Positions 37,701 through 52,740 of a stretch of DNA of 64,000 nucleotides are shown one piece after another. Numbering within the stretch: position 1 is the first letter of the stretch; the number at the start of each line of letters is the position of its first letter. The stretch lies in NCBI RefSeq assembly GCF_019399895.1, contig NC_091874.1, positions 5,396,501 through 5,460,500 on the forward strand, given 5' to 3'. A program made the position numbers and the translations under genes. Source of the DNA: Cardiocondyla obscurior. Lineage: Eukaryota; Arthropoda; Insecta; Hymenoptera; Formicidae. A model generated the notes under the pieces. The model ran no database searches. It was not told the DNA's origin and saw only the letters and a list, made by a program, of their open reading frames with translations.

Positions 37701-40700
37701 TTATTACGTTAATGATAATGTGATATTTGACATCGAGTGCCCCTTTTTAATTTCGCAATTTGTGTCTTCCTCCTTGAATTCAACGTTATAAATAAGAGAA
37801 TATTGATTTTGTATCAGACTTCGCATTTTGAAAGGTAAATCAAATAAGTCTTTGAGATAGCGAGCTTTTTTTTAGTGTTACTGAACAAAGATCTGGCTGC
37901 GCTCATAAACTGATATTGTATTACTCGTAATTTCAGATCGTCAAACTCAATTTCAAAATCAACCTTTCGTCAGAAAATACGCGGGTATTTTCCAGCGATT
38001 CCCGTAGGATTAGGTGAGCAGTATCGAATCGAAATACATTTGATCTCACGTGCGCAAAGGTTCCTATCGCGTTACACGAGGATTGATACGAAAGTCGAAA
38101 CCCCGAACTCATTCTCGTAAACCGCGAACATAAGAACCATCCGTCAGTATGCGACCAGACACCTCAAATGGTTCTCAATTAATTTAGACGCGAATCATTA
38201 AGGGATAAATCCACCGAGATTCCCGTCTGTGCACCGAAACTCCCGACGGTCGTCATTAACCGCGCGATAAATGAACCGTGTATACTCGCACCTGTGTTCC
38301 GTGACTATTTACGAAACTCCTGAAATCCATCTGGCGGATAGAGGTAAATCGCAAACGGAATTAACGAGCGAAAAAGGCACCTTAACTGATATCGAAATCT
38401 GCGGTGCACAAAAAAAAAAAATTGTAACAATAAAATTGTACAACGAAATTAAATCGAACTAAATTGTTTTAAAATTATCAATAACATATTCTTAACAAAA
38501 CGCTTTCTTTCGCGAATTTTTGAAATTATTTTACCAACAAGACGTTCGGTAAATGCTATAAGCTAAAACCGATAAGTTTGTCGTACGAACAACTTTCTGA
38601 AACTCGCCAAGTCTTAAGCAACGACCCGCGATTTAATACGAAAACGGAAGCTGTCGATTATGTGATCGACGTTCGGCTTTGAGTTCCAAACTGCGGTAAT
38701 ACCAACGTTGTCTAGTAACAATGTTACATTATAGTTTATTGGGGACGCGACAAAATTGCTGTCCGTATTAATTATTGACACTTTTCGACGGGTTTTATTA
38801 AAGTCTTGTCTGCTGAAAATTAAAAATCTGCTGAAAGCAGAAATAATTTACTTCGACCAAATTGATATAAGTATATTAATCATTAACCTATAAATTTTCA
38901 TGTAAAATCACAAAGAAATACCGAAGCGTATCAATAATTAAAATTAAATTTGAAACTCATTATATATTACTTGACTCGTAAAAGATAATTATTTTAAATT
39001 TTCTAATTCATTCTACAAAATTATTTCAATATTATTTAACCAGCAGCGTTTTATATAATATTATATACTCATATTATTTAATTTACGTACATTGCATTAT
39101 TAAATCTGAATCGGAGGCAAATTTCATGTTCCATCGATACCTCATTGTTATTTGTTATTGTAAACAGAAGTTTCTAACTAAATTGTAACAAAAGCACCGG
39201 TAAACAAATTGCAATGCAACCGAAGCTCAACCGACGTCGGTCGGTTTGTGCTTTATACGAGCAGCTACGCTTACTATGTTTGCTGCATAGCAGTTGTTTG
39301 GCGTTTCCTAAAGTTGAGATCCGAATTTCACTGCGAAGTGCTAAATCAACTGCACTTAATGCAAGTCTGTTGGCCGAGGAGAACCAAACCGTTTGATAAA
39401 AGTTAAACGTAGATATGCATTATATATTATACACATGTTACGGCGGACATTAAAAGCTGAAATTATCATTCTCTTAAATTGGTGCACGTTTTTTTTTCGC
39501 GTCGTAAAAATTGCAGGAATTAAAACTGCGGAAACGTCCGGAGGCTCATCAGAGACTCGTGTCGTGCGTTTAAATTTACTCCACAAAATACAAAACACGG
39601 TTTTTATTAATAAAATGGATGATTCACGTTGGAAGCCGCATTGTTACTCATTGTAATTAACTTAACCTCGTTACGTAGATAAGTTTCTGATTACTTGAAT
39701 AATGTTGGACTTGTAATTAATGTGGCACATCTCGCAGCAGCTCGTCTGTATGGATCATATTATATTGTAACGCGGTACATAACCGTCTAATGATATTAGT
39801 ATCGACCCGGAACAAGGAAGATCTGACCGCGAAGCTGATTACCCCGCTTTCTAATTACGTGAGAATTAAGCCACCAAGATTCACGCGACGTTTTCTCCCG
39901 CAAATAATTCACCGAAGAGAAACATTTATCTATTATAATTAACGTCCTACTTTTGAAATATAATTTCTTTTTTTTTACCGTAAAAAATATAGCGTCAGTA
40001 TTTACGTAGTGTAAGATTACTCACGGCAGTGTAAGATAATATTGAAATAATATAAAATTACATGTTTAATCAACAAAAATTTGTTACTAGACGGAATTTA
40101 TGAGAACAGCCAGATACATTCGCTACGATAATTTGTTATTTCCGCCACACAGTTTTCCCCAAGCGTTTTACGTGTCTTGAGGGAATAAAAGCAGGAGACG
40201 AGTAGAACTCATCGAGAAATTGCCCTTGAAATGTTTCGTATGTGCCATGGAAATAGCTGGATGTACCATTAAATTACTCCTACATTCTCAAGGGTATCAG
40301 GCAGAAAGAATCTTACGACTGAGGCAAGATGAGAAAAGAGGGAAACGTCATTTTCTTGCTAAAAAATCCACGCCGAGGTAAAAAAAAAAAAAAAAAGCAA
40401 ATTAGATTATCCTCGCGAGTAAATCTAGTTAATGAGATTACATTATGTAAATCTAGGTGAGGATAAAATAATGGCTATAAAATTTTATTTCTTGTTTTAT
40501 GACGAGTCTGAACTTTGAATAGTAAGTAATGCTGTTTATTAATTATCACCTCCCCAAATTAATTCTGCGCAATTAATCGATTTAAAGGCGTACAACTTAT
40601 AAATTAGATTAAAGCATCTCAATTTTGCTAAAGATTATAATAATGTATGTTCATGCCGCGCATTGTGTAAAAGCAGGAATTATTTTGCTTTAAACAAAGA

Positions 40701-43700
40701 GTTTTAAAGCAACTTGACGCATAGTACTACTATCTGTCGTCCTTTATTACAAAATTTATTTACCTCGTTTATATTCCATTTATTTATCGTTTTATCTGTA
40801 TATTACAAATCGCGTTGTTAAACTCTGTTCCTGTATAACTCGTATAACAAGTTTATTTTCGGAAAAAGCACTCGCTGCGTTACGTTTCTCTACGCAAAAC
40901 ATTAATAACGTTTTATTAATTAACTTGTATCAACTCTTCCGCCGCCATTTATATTTGCACGGTGGATAATACTGCTCGAGGATACGCGGATCATATTATA
41001 TCTTGCTGTGAGCCTTTGACAAATAAATGATAAATAATCCGTGAATTCTACTGTTCACGTTAGCAGCAAAAATATATCTCTTGCACCGTTGCTTTTGAAA
41101 AGAACACCGAATTAAATTACGTGCTACAAATACACAATTAAATACTATTGTTTCGTAGTAAAAGATTTTGTAAATCCAATATTTAATTCACGTAAAAAAC
41201 GTAATGCTCGTGCATGTGCGTTTGAAAATAAGTGTTTAAATTTAAAATGTAATCGAAAGTTTATCCAGCTTGTTGCTGCTGCAAAATAACCCTTTGGGAT
41301 TCAATGCATCTTCAACAGTTTCTTCGGACGTTTCGCACGAATAACGCTAACAAAAAACAAGCTCGTGTCCTCGATATACATTCGAATAGTCTCTCGAAAT
41401 CCAATTTAATATAGGTATCGCCGTCATTCGTGACAAGTCCCTCGGCGACACTAGCGTGTTATCGAGAGCGTAAAGTAAAACCGAAAAAGAATCGAAAGGA
41501 CGCTGGCGGAGCGAGAGAATATGCTGTCTTGCACATAAAAATTCCAAGGATACCGGGAATACAAGGGAATCGACAACGCAAAGATTCGTCAATCTGAAAT
41601 AATAGATTCTCTCGCGAGTCATCGGCGTTAGAAATTTAATTTTCACGTTCGCATTACGGTGGCGGGGATATATCGACGGATGTTCGATATCTTTCAATCT
41701 CGGCTTTTCGCGCCGCGGTGAAACATTTCTACAGCCGCAGATGTAAGCGTGCTGCAAATAAAACTCGCGCGAAGTACGACAGATTGGCAGAACGGCTTTT
41801 CAAAGAGCGAAGTGCATACACGCCGCGGGCGTTCGCGGTGCATCGAGCGGCGAGAGATAACACCCGGAAGCAAGCGCGCTACGGTATGGAGGGGTTGCGA
41901 TTGAGGCGGAATTTGCAGATCAGGCTCGAATGCCTTGTGCCAAAGTGCCTTGGAACTAGCCGATATTGACTCACTCCGTCGAACGTTTGTCTTGTCATGT
42001 CTCGATATTTACGACGATCGGGGGCCTTTTCGAAGCCGTTTTCGAGCGTGTTCATCGTCGCACTTTAAGAGACCGCCTGGACGAACGAACTTGCATCAAA
42101 CGGCTAATAATGGAACGACTGACGTTATTCTACGACTCGAAACTACGTAGCCTTTACCAAGTTTCAAGTGCACAACTCTGCAGGCTAAATTTGTACACGT
42201 AGCTCGTCCCTTGTTGTCTAAATAATAAAAGAGAACGTATTTGGCGCTGCTAAAAATTTCACCTCGTTATTCGCAAAGGTTTGATTTACGTGCTTTAGTT
42301 TTTATTAATTTGTTTCTCGGTAATAAAGATTTTTTACATTAAAACTTTTATTGTAGAGGATGTAATTTTATCTTCACAATACCGCGCAAAAAGTGCACGG
42401 TGATATCCACAGCCGCTGGCGTGTGACATGTTTTCACAGAGAGCAATTCGTTATCATAATAATCAAGGCAAACGAATAATATGTAACCATCCCGTCAGTT
42501 AATAATCTCCTATACAAGCGCGCGATATAACTAAAATGCGAAATGCGATTCCGCTGGTAAACATAGGAGATTGAAATTTATCGAAATGGATTCGTTTATT
42601 TGATATTCATTGCGCGAGTTTAAAGCGACCCTCCGTCTTTCTCGTATTTAAAGGGCAGAAAGAAAGCACGGAGATAGAGAAAAATTAAAGAAAGAAAAAA
42701 AAAAAAGAAAAGAAACGAAGTCAAGAGTAGGATTCGGCAAGATAAAAGCACCTATGCAAGAAATTGTTTCGACCGAGATATCTGTGAACAGAAGGAGAAG
42801 CCCGAGTTTCAGGATAATAAGAAAAAGAAAGAGGAAAGAGCGGTCGGAGAGCGGTAGGGTTAAGGGGTGCGGGTGAGGTATGGGTGCGGAAACACCGTTG
42901 GGAATTCAACTTCTCTCTAACTGAGAATCGATAGAAATTTCCACGAAATGCACGCATCGCAGAGGTCTCGATATCCATTTTCTCTCGAACAAACGTCTTT
43001 CGGTATCGTAATCTTTTCCGAGCGCATTCGTCGTTCTCTCATCTCCGCTTCATCTCTCTCTCTCTCTCGCGCATCCGCGTTGTTTCTCGATATCCGGCCG
43101 ATTTCGCGATTTGATCCGAATCGCGGCCGTTTCGCGGCGGACAGAAGTATTTTCTCGCTTCTTCGAGTCTCCGCGAATATCAACGTTTCATCCCCGGGGG
43201 ATAAAGACCGACGACGCATGCGATACGAAATTAATATTTATTACAAGTACGTATCTTGCAATTAACGTCGATGGCTCGAGATATACCGCATCCTAGTCAC
43301 GAACTATTTCGGTTAGAAACAGATCGACGGCAATTATTTGCCGTAATGACCGTAACCGGGCCCTCGATAAATCAACATTCGATCAATCGCGATTCCGCGA
43401 TGCAACGCGCCTTTGAAACATCGGTACCAAACGATATTGAATGTAACGCCGAATATAATCCTCGCGTAACAATGATTTGGAATTCGAAACGGCGCGACGT
43501 GCACGGCAAACATTAAATAAAAGCAAACACGTTCTGTCGCACAAATCTCGCGATTAAAAATACTCTCCGTCCTACAAATTTCGATGACGCTTGTGGAAAG
43601 TCAATGTCTCCCATCGATCGCATCACGTTATAATTACGTGTCCCCCCACGGGCAACGTTATTTCCCCCCAACGGAACGTTCGTATCTCTTACGGAAACCT

Positions 43701-46700
43701 AATAAAACTCTAAAACTTCGCTCCTTTAAGCTCTCATCAATTTTACAAAACGTAAAAATCGAAATGGGCCGTATACTTTTACCTGAAGTATCGTGACTTC
43801 TTATATTTTAGTCGCTCGGCCGTTCGATCGGAACAGCCCACTTTATCGCGAGATAGGCGGAGGGACCGGTAGATGATCGGCGGTAGTGAATGAGCATTTC
43901 CGGCTGCTGTCTCGACCAAGCAAACTATTAATTTTACGGACGGAGTTAAGCGTCGTAGAGCGCCGCGTTATATCGTCCGTGAATCCGATTACGTATACGC
44001 TCGTAACTACTTTCTTTCCACGACTCCGCAAATCCGCTTGAAAACATTCATCCGATCGTAATATCGCGCGCTGCCCATCGATTTATAACTCGAGGCGACT
44101 GCCGTTGCTTGCGTTGCGCCGCAGAGTCTTTGTGTAACAAATTCGAATCTATTACGGATCACGGAGATATTCCAAGCTCGCTTGAGATATATTCTTTAGT
44201 TTTTTATTTTTCCTTCTACTTTTAATTTCTAAAAAAATTGCAGAAACCCCGTTTGCGATTCTTTTTTTCACCTTGCTTTTAATATTAACGTGAACACTTA
44301 TTCTCCATTTTTAAATTAATTTATAGAACAAAATACATTTTTACTCGGCTATATGTCGAGACTGACACGCGGTTAAATAAGTATAAAGTAAGTACTTGGT
44401 TATTAGAAAAGATTGATGGTTTCCAACCATCTCTTAAATGTGTCTGACCTACGCGCGGTTTTTTCACTTCTGCAAACCACCCAGGGAACGAAGAAAGAAA
44501 AAGTGTCAAGTGAAATGGAAGTCTCGCTGGAGAGTTCGTGGCATTACGTTGCGTAAAATTCTTATTTCTCGTCTGCTCATTATTATTCCTTTGCCTTACA
44601 GTTCTAACGCGCTGGGAGTCGCGCAGGGCGATTTACGTTTTTTACAACCGCTCATTAAGGATTCTATTTGTAAATTTGAGCTTAAGAAAGAGAGAACCTA
44701 ATTAAAAAAAAATTTATACGACATGTAACTGTAACAATGAATTATTGTAAGAATGGAATTTAATTTTCCGATATCCGCCGAGATCAAAGATTATTTTGAG
44801 ACACGAGATTGTTATAAACGATCGCGATATTTCAACCGCTCGCCGTGTCGCGGCAATCAGATACTTCGACTTATTAGGAATCGATACGCCGCAGCGTCGT
44901 TCGCGAGCTTTCTCAGGGTCAGCTTGCAAATGAACGAAACTCTCCCGCAGAAAATAAAGCCCCGCCCGCAAGGCCGCCCGATTTTCCACCGCGAGAAGAC
45001 AATGCGACGTAATAGCCGATTGTAACAATACGTGCGACTCCGTGCAACAACCGGCGGTCTTTCATCCTACAGCGAGCGCACGTGCTACGGTGGACAATGC
45101 CGATAGTAGCTTGCACCGCAGCCGCGAGCTATCACGAAAAATGGCTAACTCGACGAACGATACGCGATGCAACGTGCGTTGTCCTTTGTATTTTTTTCTA
45201 CTTTCGCGGAACAAAAAAAAAGAGGAAGAAAGAAAAAACACGCAAGAAACAACAATGCGGGTAAAGAAACAATCGGCAGCTGCAGATTAAAATCGAACGG
45301 AGTCGATGTTAAATTATGAGAGAATAAGGAGGAAGAGAAGAGCATCGGGAAAGCAGTGGTATAGATATATATTTATATGACGCAAGCTATCGCGAATAAG
45401 TAATGTTCGTGAGATTTGAATATCTCGGACATTAAAACGAGTTCCTCATTCGTTTCGCGATCGTCATCGGCTATGATGTTCCGAAAACCAAGAATAGCAG
45501 AGAGAATTATTTCTACGCTGTGCTTTGAAGTAAATAAGTTTTTCTCGTAAGTTTTTCCTGGGGTCTTGGGACATTTTTGGAGAAGTCGATAAATGAACGT
45601 GTAATTCGTATTCGTATTCGTCGCGGGCGGCACAATTGATTTAAATTATACGGCCATTTGTCGATTAACGAGCAAAAACCGGAGTATCTCGCGAGTTGAC
45701 AAGTACGCTTTATCGATCGTGAATTTTCAAGTCGGAAACGCATCCTTTCGGTGTACACTGCGAGCATAAATTGCGCTACTTTTTCATGTCGTTAATTTAC
45801 ATAATAATATAATAAATTTTCTGAGAAACTATTTTCGTTGATAAACCGTATTAACCTGGCATTAAAATGATAATTAATTATTTTAAATAATACTTTATAG
45901 TGAATCTTTTTTTTCGCGTTTTTTTTTTTTTTTTTTTTTTTTAATATTTTATTTAGGACGTTATACTATTTTCAACCGTCTTTAAATTTGCCTAGGATTA
46001 TACGCAAGGAATAAACGACGCATTTTACGAGGTAACAGGAAAATCATAACGCTGCTTCTTATGTCTTCTTAGAAACCAAGGAAATTACCTTATCGCGAGG
46101 CGAGTACCACCTCGACGAAGCCGTTCGGTAAACTCGCCGTGTTCTCGTAAATCGTAAGTTTTCCCCGTTTCGGTAACGACCTGGCTTGGCGATAAGAGCT
46201 TGCAAGCCTATTACGAAGCTTTTCGAGACAATGAGCGTCCGAAAGTTACCGGGCAGTCATGATGCACCTTTGCGTTACGTGCACCTTTGTGCGGAAATCT
46301 CGCGACAGTTTGGGACGTACCTAACTTAAGGATTTCAATATTTAAGTAACAACCATTAACGCTTGCGTCGCTGCCTTATCGTAAACATGAATAGAAACCT
46401 AATAGAGAGCTTCCTTCTCGCTACATAAAATTCTTAATAGCTCACGACACAAATGCAACTTACGTTTATCTACTGTTAAGAATATCGTAATTTATTTAAA
46501 TACGTAATAATCGATTGACTGACGAAGTCAATCGTCGAAAATGCACTTTAAACCGACCGGGCCAATTTTCTACAATCTATCAGAATATTTGCGATTTAGC
46601 TTGTAAACACAGAAATCAGAAATTTCGATCGCGTCATCTGCAAACGACGGTCGTCGAGAGACCGGAATCTGCTAGCAAACTTGCAAACTCGAAAAGTCTG

Positions 46701-49700
46701 ATGCTTTTCAGCACTGATTCGCTCAGGACGAGATCGGTGATAGAGCCGGAAGTCCGCTCGATGTACAGACGCGGTGAGCTATAAAACGCGTTATTCGGCC
46801 GCCCGGCGGATATCTGAACTTATTCGTATGTTAATATATTTCCATGTTTGGCGACCGGCCAACTCGATTGGCCTCAATACCGTTTCGTCGTGCAAACCGC
46901 GTATCTCGATGCCTCGGTGCATCCATGCGTCGCATCATTTACGGCATACACACAAAATCGCCGATGCACGTGTTCATAATCAACAGTATGTACTTAGTAA
47001 ATCTGTTAATAATTAAATGCAATAATTATCAACGCGACAATAACAAGCTTTTCGTCAATATTATTATTCATCAATTGATCTATTCGGAGTGTCATCTTTT
47101 TATTCGCGTAGCGTGCACGATTTACGGAGCGGCGTTATTAAATTCATTTTATTGTCGTTTTGTCAACGAGAGGTTTGGTACCTGTAGTCGTGATCGTACA
47201 CGTTGCAAATGCAACACCCTCGAATTCCGCACCGTTTGCACGAAATCGAAGCAAGGATATCCGTTCAATTTGCCAGGCCGACATTTATTTACCCGTTCGG
47301 AGTGAACTGGTCGAATCGCGGTGCCTACGACGAGCGAGTCGGCAGAATCGTTTAAATCACGGTGGTCGCGCAACACAGAATGCAAATCGGGTTTATCATT
47401 ACGACCCGGCCGGATATCAGCTCACCGACTACGTGCCGTCGATTCGTATGTTTTACTACTTGATGTCTACACGAATCAGTCATGCCGAGCGAGCAGTCTA
47501 TGTCGGTTATAACGCTTTTCGTAAAAGAAGCGAAAAAGGCGTTGTCTCGAAATTGCTTACTCAATTTAATTATAACTTAACATTCTACTCTTCAAGACAC
47601 GTATCCTGAGAATGCAAACAGTGGATTCAACAATCCGACTTTGATAACAATTCCGAAATTTCCCCTTCACTAAGACGCCCGAGACTGAATCGCGACTTCT
47701 GGAGATGTTGTCTCCACTGTCTATTAGAAAACTTTTGATTGAAAAAAAATTCCATTGTTATGTTGCTACATCCTACAGATCTAGATTCTTGTCCTAGCGG
47801 AGTTTCTTTTGAAAGTTAAATCAGTATCAAAAAATTATCTTTTTGTAACGATCTCATTCAAACGCATTCGGTATCAGCCGGCTAACTTTCGATTCATTCT
47901 TGTGCTTTATTAGACAATGAAAAAAATTGTTTTCTGTTTAAATATAATAATCACAATAAAAAAGGTAATAATTTTACGATTAAAATTTTATACAGATTTG
48001 CAAAAAATTGCAAATTACGCTTATTACTTTATCATTTCTATTATTTTAATATTTAATATTTAATTACTAATATAGCTTCCGCAAAAGAAAATCCCCATGT
48101 AAAAAGATTTAGAAAAATACCTCAAAAAAGGTTAATGAATAATGAATAAAAGGTGCCCATATGTTTGCATCATTAATTAAGGTCAGGTGGTGTCGGGATG
48201 AAATCGTTCTAATCGGTAATGCATGGTATTATAATTGCAATAGCAATAACGCTCCACCGTTCGCATCTGTTACCGCGCGTAGTTATACGTATATAGATAT
48301 AATATTTATTATACAAGGTATTTACCCGCCGACGTAGGATCAGGTTATTGTCGTCCCACTTGGAAATTATCCAGAGCACGACACTTACCATTTTAAGCGA
48401 GAGATCCGCAAAGAATAATGGCTACAACACGTGGCCAATGAGCATCACCCACCCGCAATGATATATGTATATTCGCGTTAAGCTCGTCCCAATCTCGCGC
48501 TTTCAAAACCGTTAAAATCTGTGCGTTCCACGACAGAAAATCGATCTGTGAATTATGCCGCGTTAGCATGACACGTCGTTTCAAGTGGGTTCCGAAGAAA
48601 AAACTGCGTCCCCCGCCCTCCCCGAGCGAGGGTGGACCATCTACAACGATTACGTGCTATTTTTGTCGATGTACCGAAAAAAGAAGACAAATGTACATCG
48701 CCTGTTGTATAAATACGACTCACGAAAAATTGGGAAAAGTAACATTCGCCTTCAACGAGAAAACAACCCTTTTTTTTCATTTTTAATTAATTAATTTTAT
48801 AATAAATATTAAAAATATATTTAAAAATAAAAATATTATCAGGAAAGCCGAAAACATATACGCAACGTAATTAAATCGCGGATTTAAAACCGGCAGAAAT
48901 TATTTTCTCTTCCTTCGTACTTTTAATGGCCTCGTGTGCAAGTAAATTTCGGTCATGTAAAAAAATTTATTTCCTTAAAAAAACTAGGTCATATTTTCCT
49001 AGCTGTTTAATTTATTTGTATTACGACTGTCAGATCGAAACTGCCTACAGCGAGCGAGAGGTACATTTTTACTCCGTATCGTTTTGCAGCAAATAAAATG
49101 TTATTCAATAAAAAGATATATTTCCTAATGTTTATATTTTTGGCACTAGCGTTCGTATATATCGAGTTCTTCACTTGTTATATAATTCTATTTGTGGCAG
49201 GTGAGTTTTCCCAGAATACAATAGACACTCTTTCGTTTCCTTTCTCGTTTTCTTTCTTTCTTCGCGTTTCGCGCGACAAACCTCTGGCACGCTCGCCGCG
49301 CTCGCATTTCTGCTGGGTCAGATCTTTCCCCTTTTCGTCCTGACCTACATCCCGGCGGCGCCTTCTCGTAAACCATCGCACGAACATCCGATTCCGTTCT
49401 TCCTGGCCATATCGCGAGGCGTCTATGATTCACTACGCGTTTTATCGTTTCGTTCTTTTATATCGGTAACGCGCGAGAGACGCGGATGCATAATTTCTGC
49501 ATTGTCTTACTCACCGAGTGGAAAGGTTCGCGAGAGACTTGTAAGACGCGCGAGTTAGGCCGCAGAGGTACGTAACGTAAACGCGTAAACGAAGGTACGG
49601 CAAAAATGGATAAATGGAGAGAAAAGGCAGTTTATCGGAGCTAGTTATGAGCTCCACGTGCACGCGTTTATACGCAATCAGCGATAATCGCGCTCCGGAA

Positions 49701-51692
49701 TAAGAGCATTCTCTCCTTTCAATTAACTAATCCGGTCTCCGCCACTCCTCTGCTACTCCGAGATTATTTAAGTCCGTAATAACAGAGCCACCGCCGTCGC
49801 TGTGCCCTCGCTCGTTGTACCTGTTTTCAGCGACAGCTACGAATGCCATCCACGACACCCTCTCATCCTCGCTACCGCGACCCAGTGTATTCCGGACGCG
49901 CATACACACACCAAAATTTAATTACTCTCTGCTCGGATACCCACCGAAACTCCCCTTCAGCCCGTAATAATTTCGTCGGAAGCCCCGGGTAATGCCGAGA
50001 ACGAGGAGTATCTAGAGAAGTCGCCCACCCTCTTTGCTCTCACCTGAGAAATTCGCCGGGACGAGAATATTCTAATCCTCCCCCGTTTCCTCGTCTTTCG
50101 CCGCGTTTAATCCACACTGTTGTGTACGTATTAGGGGCGATTAAACAAGCTCTCGTTTTTTTATCACCGGTAACAAGGACGATACGGAGAAACGAAATTC
50201 AATTTTGGCATCGGTGAACAAGCGTCATATTTAAATATCGAAATAATAACGCGACAAAATAGTATTCTTTTAAACAACGGGGAAGGAGCGAAACACATGA
50301 GATTCTTTAAAAATCGGCGAGCTTCAATTCCCTGGACCGCGGTTTTAAAAAAAAAAAAAGGTAGAACGACGGCACGTGATGGTATTTGAATATGGCACGG
50401 CTTCTTTTTACTCAGAGCAACAAAGTCCTATAACGCGAGTCACGTACAACCTAAATTACCCGGCGTGCACCGCGTTGGAATTACTACGGATGCCTGAAGC
50501 CACATGCCGATTACAAGTGTAATGTCGTAATGTGCCGAAAAGATAAAACGAGAAGGCGAGAAGAATGAAACGCGAAATGTCTCGCAAATATATTCATAGC
50601 GTCGCTACCAAGATTTACGATAGTTCCGAATTAAGTGATTCTATTAACACAATTAATACTATTCCTTGCTCTATTTCTACCAACCTAATTTTAGCAATTT
50701 TTATGTAAAAAAAAAATTTTTTATAATTATTTTAATTAAATAATAAAACTTGATTCTATTAAATTTCATGTTTATGCGCTCTTTCATGTAACAGTGTTAC
50801 ATTTTCTCAGTGATAATGAAATATGCGGTTTTGACAATTGTGAAATCGTCATTCATTCGAAAATGCATCTACATACACGTAATTTACTGAAATGAATACT
50901 ATAATTATCCGCGATGAGAATATCATGTTATATTTATTACAGAGCTATTATTATACGATTAAATTACGGGTAGCCACTTCGTAGTTTTATATAATTAATA
51001 TAAAATTTGTAATCCTTTAAAATTTCTGACGTGATATTAAGCATAAAAAGATTTTATAATAATATGAATATTATTTTATTCGCGATCCTTGTCAAGTTAA
51101 AATAATACTAATAAATTAGTTATTATCTTTGATTCTAAATGCAACTAAGAGTTTGAAATTTAAACCTAACAATAATTGCCGTCACTTAATCACCTTTTTA
51201 AGATCAAGATTGTCTTCTTACTTTTGCCAAGTTGCGTTTTTTTAAAACGTACGCAACATTACCTCTTTGCGCGGAATGTATATGGAGATGACTGAAGATT
51301 TGCATAATACGTTTTCGCGTTACAGTCTGATGTCTTTTAGGTAATAGTCGTGCTATACATAAAACTATCTAGATCGCGCACAACGACATTTTGCATCATT
51401 TAGTAGATTTTTACTCCTTTCAATTTTAATGCTAGGTTTACGTATTTCGCCTGCTTGTATTAAGTCTTTGTACAAATTCGTACTTCATATACCGCACGCG
51501 TTAACTCTCGCATTTATTTTAAATATATTTAATCCATTTTTAAATAAAATAGAAACGTGCATTCAACATTTTTTAAATAACATTGTACATTTAACTTATT
51601 TAAAAATTATATCATTAAATTTTTTTCTGCCATTTGTACAAATGGTTGAGATATATCTACATAATAAATGTAATAAAAAACATGCGACTCAC
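31712..51692 (+). other. 20-kb stretch without recognised exons, presumed nicotinic receptor intron
   Basis: I searched for the short second exon, which would encode NLKNQIMTTN-like sequence, and for longer downstream exons including the ligand-binding loop and membrane helices. I found none. The sequence alternates between AT-rich blocks and CpG-rich blocks, the latter at about 33900-34300, 35300-36000, 41400-42200, 42700-44150, 44750-45150, 46500-47500 and 48550-50100. Long open frames appear in the CpG-rich blocks on both strands at once, a composition effect. Low-complexity pieces include purine runs near 42690-42718 and a (TC)n run near 43055-43070. Confidence 0.45.
45920..45942 (+). repeat. 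Long T homopolymer
   Basis: A run of more than 20 T follows an earlier T-rich block with cgcg between. Similar long T runs occur at about 3630-3650, 17950-17970, 22320-22335 (as A), 24680-24695 and 55950-55973. None is flanked by a recognisable retroelement body. Confidence 0.85.
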
Positions 51693-51962
51693 CGGACTGC
51701 ATGATACCAGCAGAGTTGAAGATACTGCCGGTGACTGTAACATAAAATTAAAAAATATTATTAATTACATGACAAAGTAATGAACAGCATTTAAATAAAT
51801 ATGAAGCATTTAAATAAATATTTTTATAGAAATAAAAAATGATATTCACCTAAGAGTTGCTCTGCCGATGCCTGAAGCCCGTCCCGAGCCTGCTCCTCCT
51901 CTCAGAATGTTCGTAAGTAGTCGGGCTGATTTTCCTTCGCCGGTTCTCTTCTGGATCTCCAT
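51693..51962 (-). other. Two candidate internal exons of an unidentified minus-strand transcript
   Basis: On the minus strand, exon 51962-51850 is bounded by acceptor TTTCAG and donor TTAG|GTGAAT. Exon 51734-51693 is bounded by acceptor TTACAG and donor CCG|GTGAGT. The first exon begins exactly with ATG and stays open for 37 codons (MEIQKRTGEGKSARLL..) in phase 2, continuing open through the second exon. No family is recognised, and a second frame of the 113-base exon is also open almost to its end. The piece may be non-coding or the start of a small protein. The chain continues left of 51693, but I could not identify the next exon. Confidence 0.4.
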
Positions 51963-52118
51963 CTGAAACAAAAAAGAATTTAACTCATTAGCATTACAGA
52001 ATATTGAGCCACTTATCGTGACGAGATCGTATGCATAAAGCGTACGTATGTATAAAGCGTAATATTCGCTATAAGTATTTCGCTTTACATATACTCTACA
52101 TGTATACGTAATTCTTAC

Positions 52119-52740
52119 CGTCGACCTCGTGTGTTTTGGTGCCGGGCGGTGGCAGCACATTCCAACGTTTGCACTGTACACAGCTCGCCGCCTTACGTGT
52201 TCGCTGCTGTGACCGCTGGAAGGAGAACGGGCCAGTCGTCGCTAGCATGCACCCTTTCCTCTCCCTGCGCTCCCCTCCGGCGCCTATCGTCGCTGAATCT
52301 CAGACGTCCGCTAATAACGCGCTGATTTTATGCTGAAAAATGTTAAGACGAATGTTTTTTCGTTAATACTCTAAATCTATCACGAATGTACAAGCACTGA
52401 CTACGCCGCGATATTCGTTCGCAGCATATTACTGTGCTACGATCGAACGACAAACAAACGCGAAAATTATGTCCGCGTAAATGAGGATATTACTTACTTG
52501 GAAGGAGAAAGAAGTAATTGCGGATGCTCTCTGGGTGCGGAGGTTGGATGGGAGAGAGTCCTCGCGCTGGATTGCGCCTCCTGGTTCATCGGTTACGCGA
52601 AATTCCTCCCATAAGGATGGAGCGTCTTCTGCGTGCGAGTGAGCTGCTCGAATATCGGCAACCGGAAGTAAAGTAAAATAGCCGGCAAGCGGAAATGAGG
52701 TAACATGGTCGGCGACCCCTCGCGTCACCTGCCCCGCGCG
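52119..52740 (-). repeat. Tandem duplication, unit 1
   Basis: Shares with unit 2 the blocks gctaataacgcgctg (ctaataacgc at 52311), gcgaaaatt.tgtccgcgt.aatgaggatatt, and tgcggatgctctctg.gtgcggaggttgg. It also carries the CpG-rich block around tctccctgcgctcccctcc upstream. Boundaries are approximate; similarity fades after about 52740. Confidence 0.85.

Noticed and set aside
41347..41757. 136-codon minus-strand frame
   Set aside because: No domain, signal peptide or family resemblance. It sits in a CpG-rich patch with other overlapping chance frames.
46500..47610. Open frames of about 150 codons (46844-47305 and 47160-47609, plus strand)
   Set aside because: They overlap each other and a minus-strand frame in a CpG-rich patch, have no recognisable motif, and show no supporting splice signals.
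48209..48391. Possible minus-strand exon starting MVSVVLWII with a following GTAAAT donor
   Set aside because: The translation is short, the ATG itself overlaps a GTAAGT donor sequence, and no partner exon or family match was seen.
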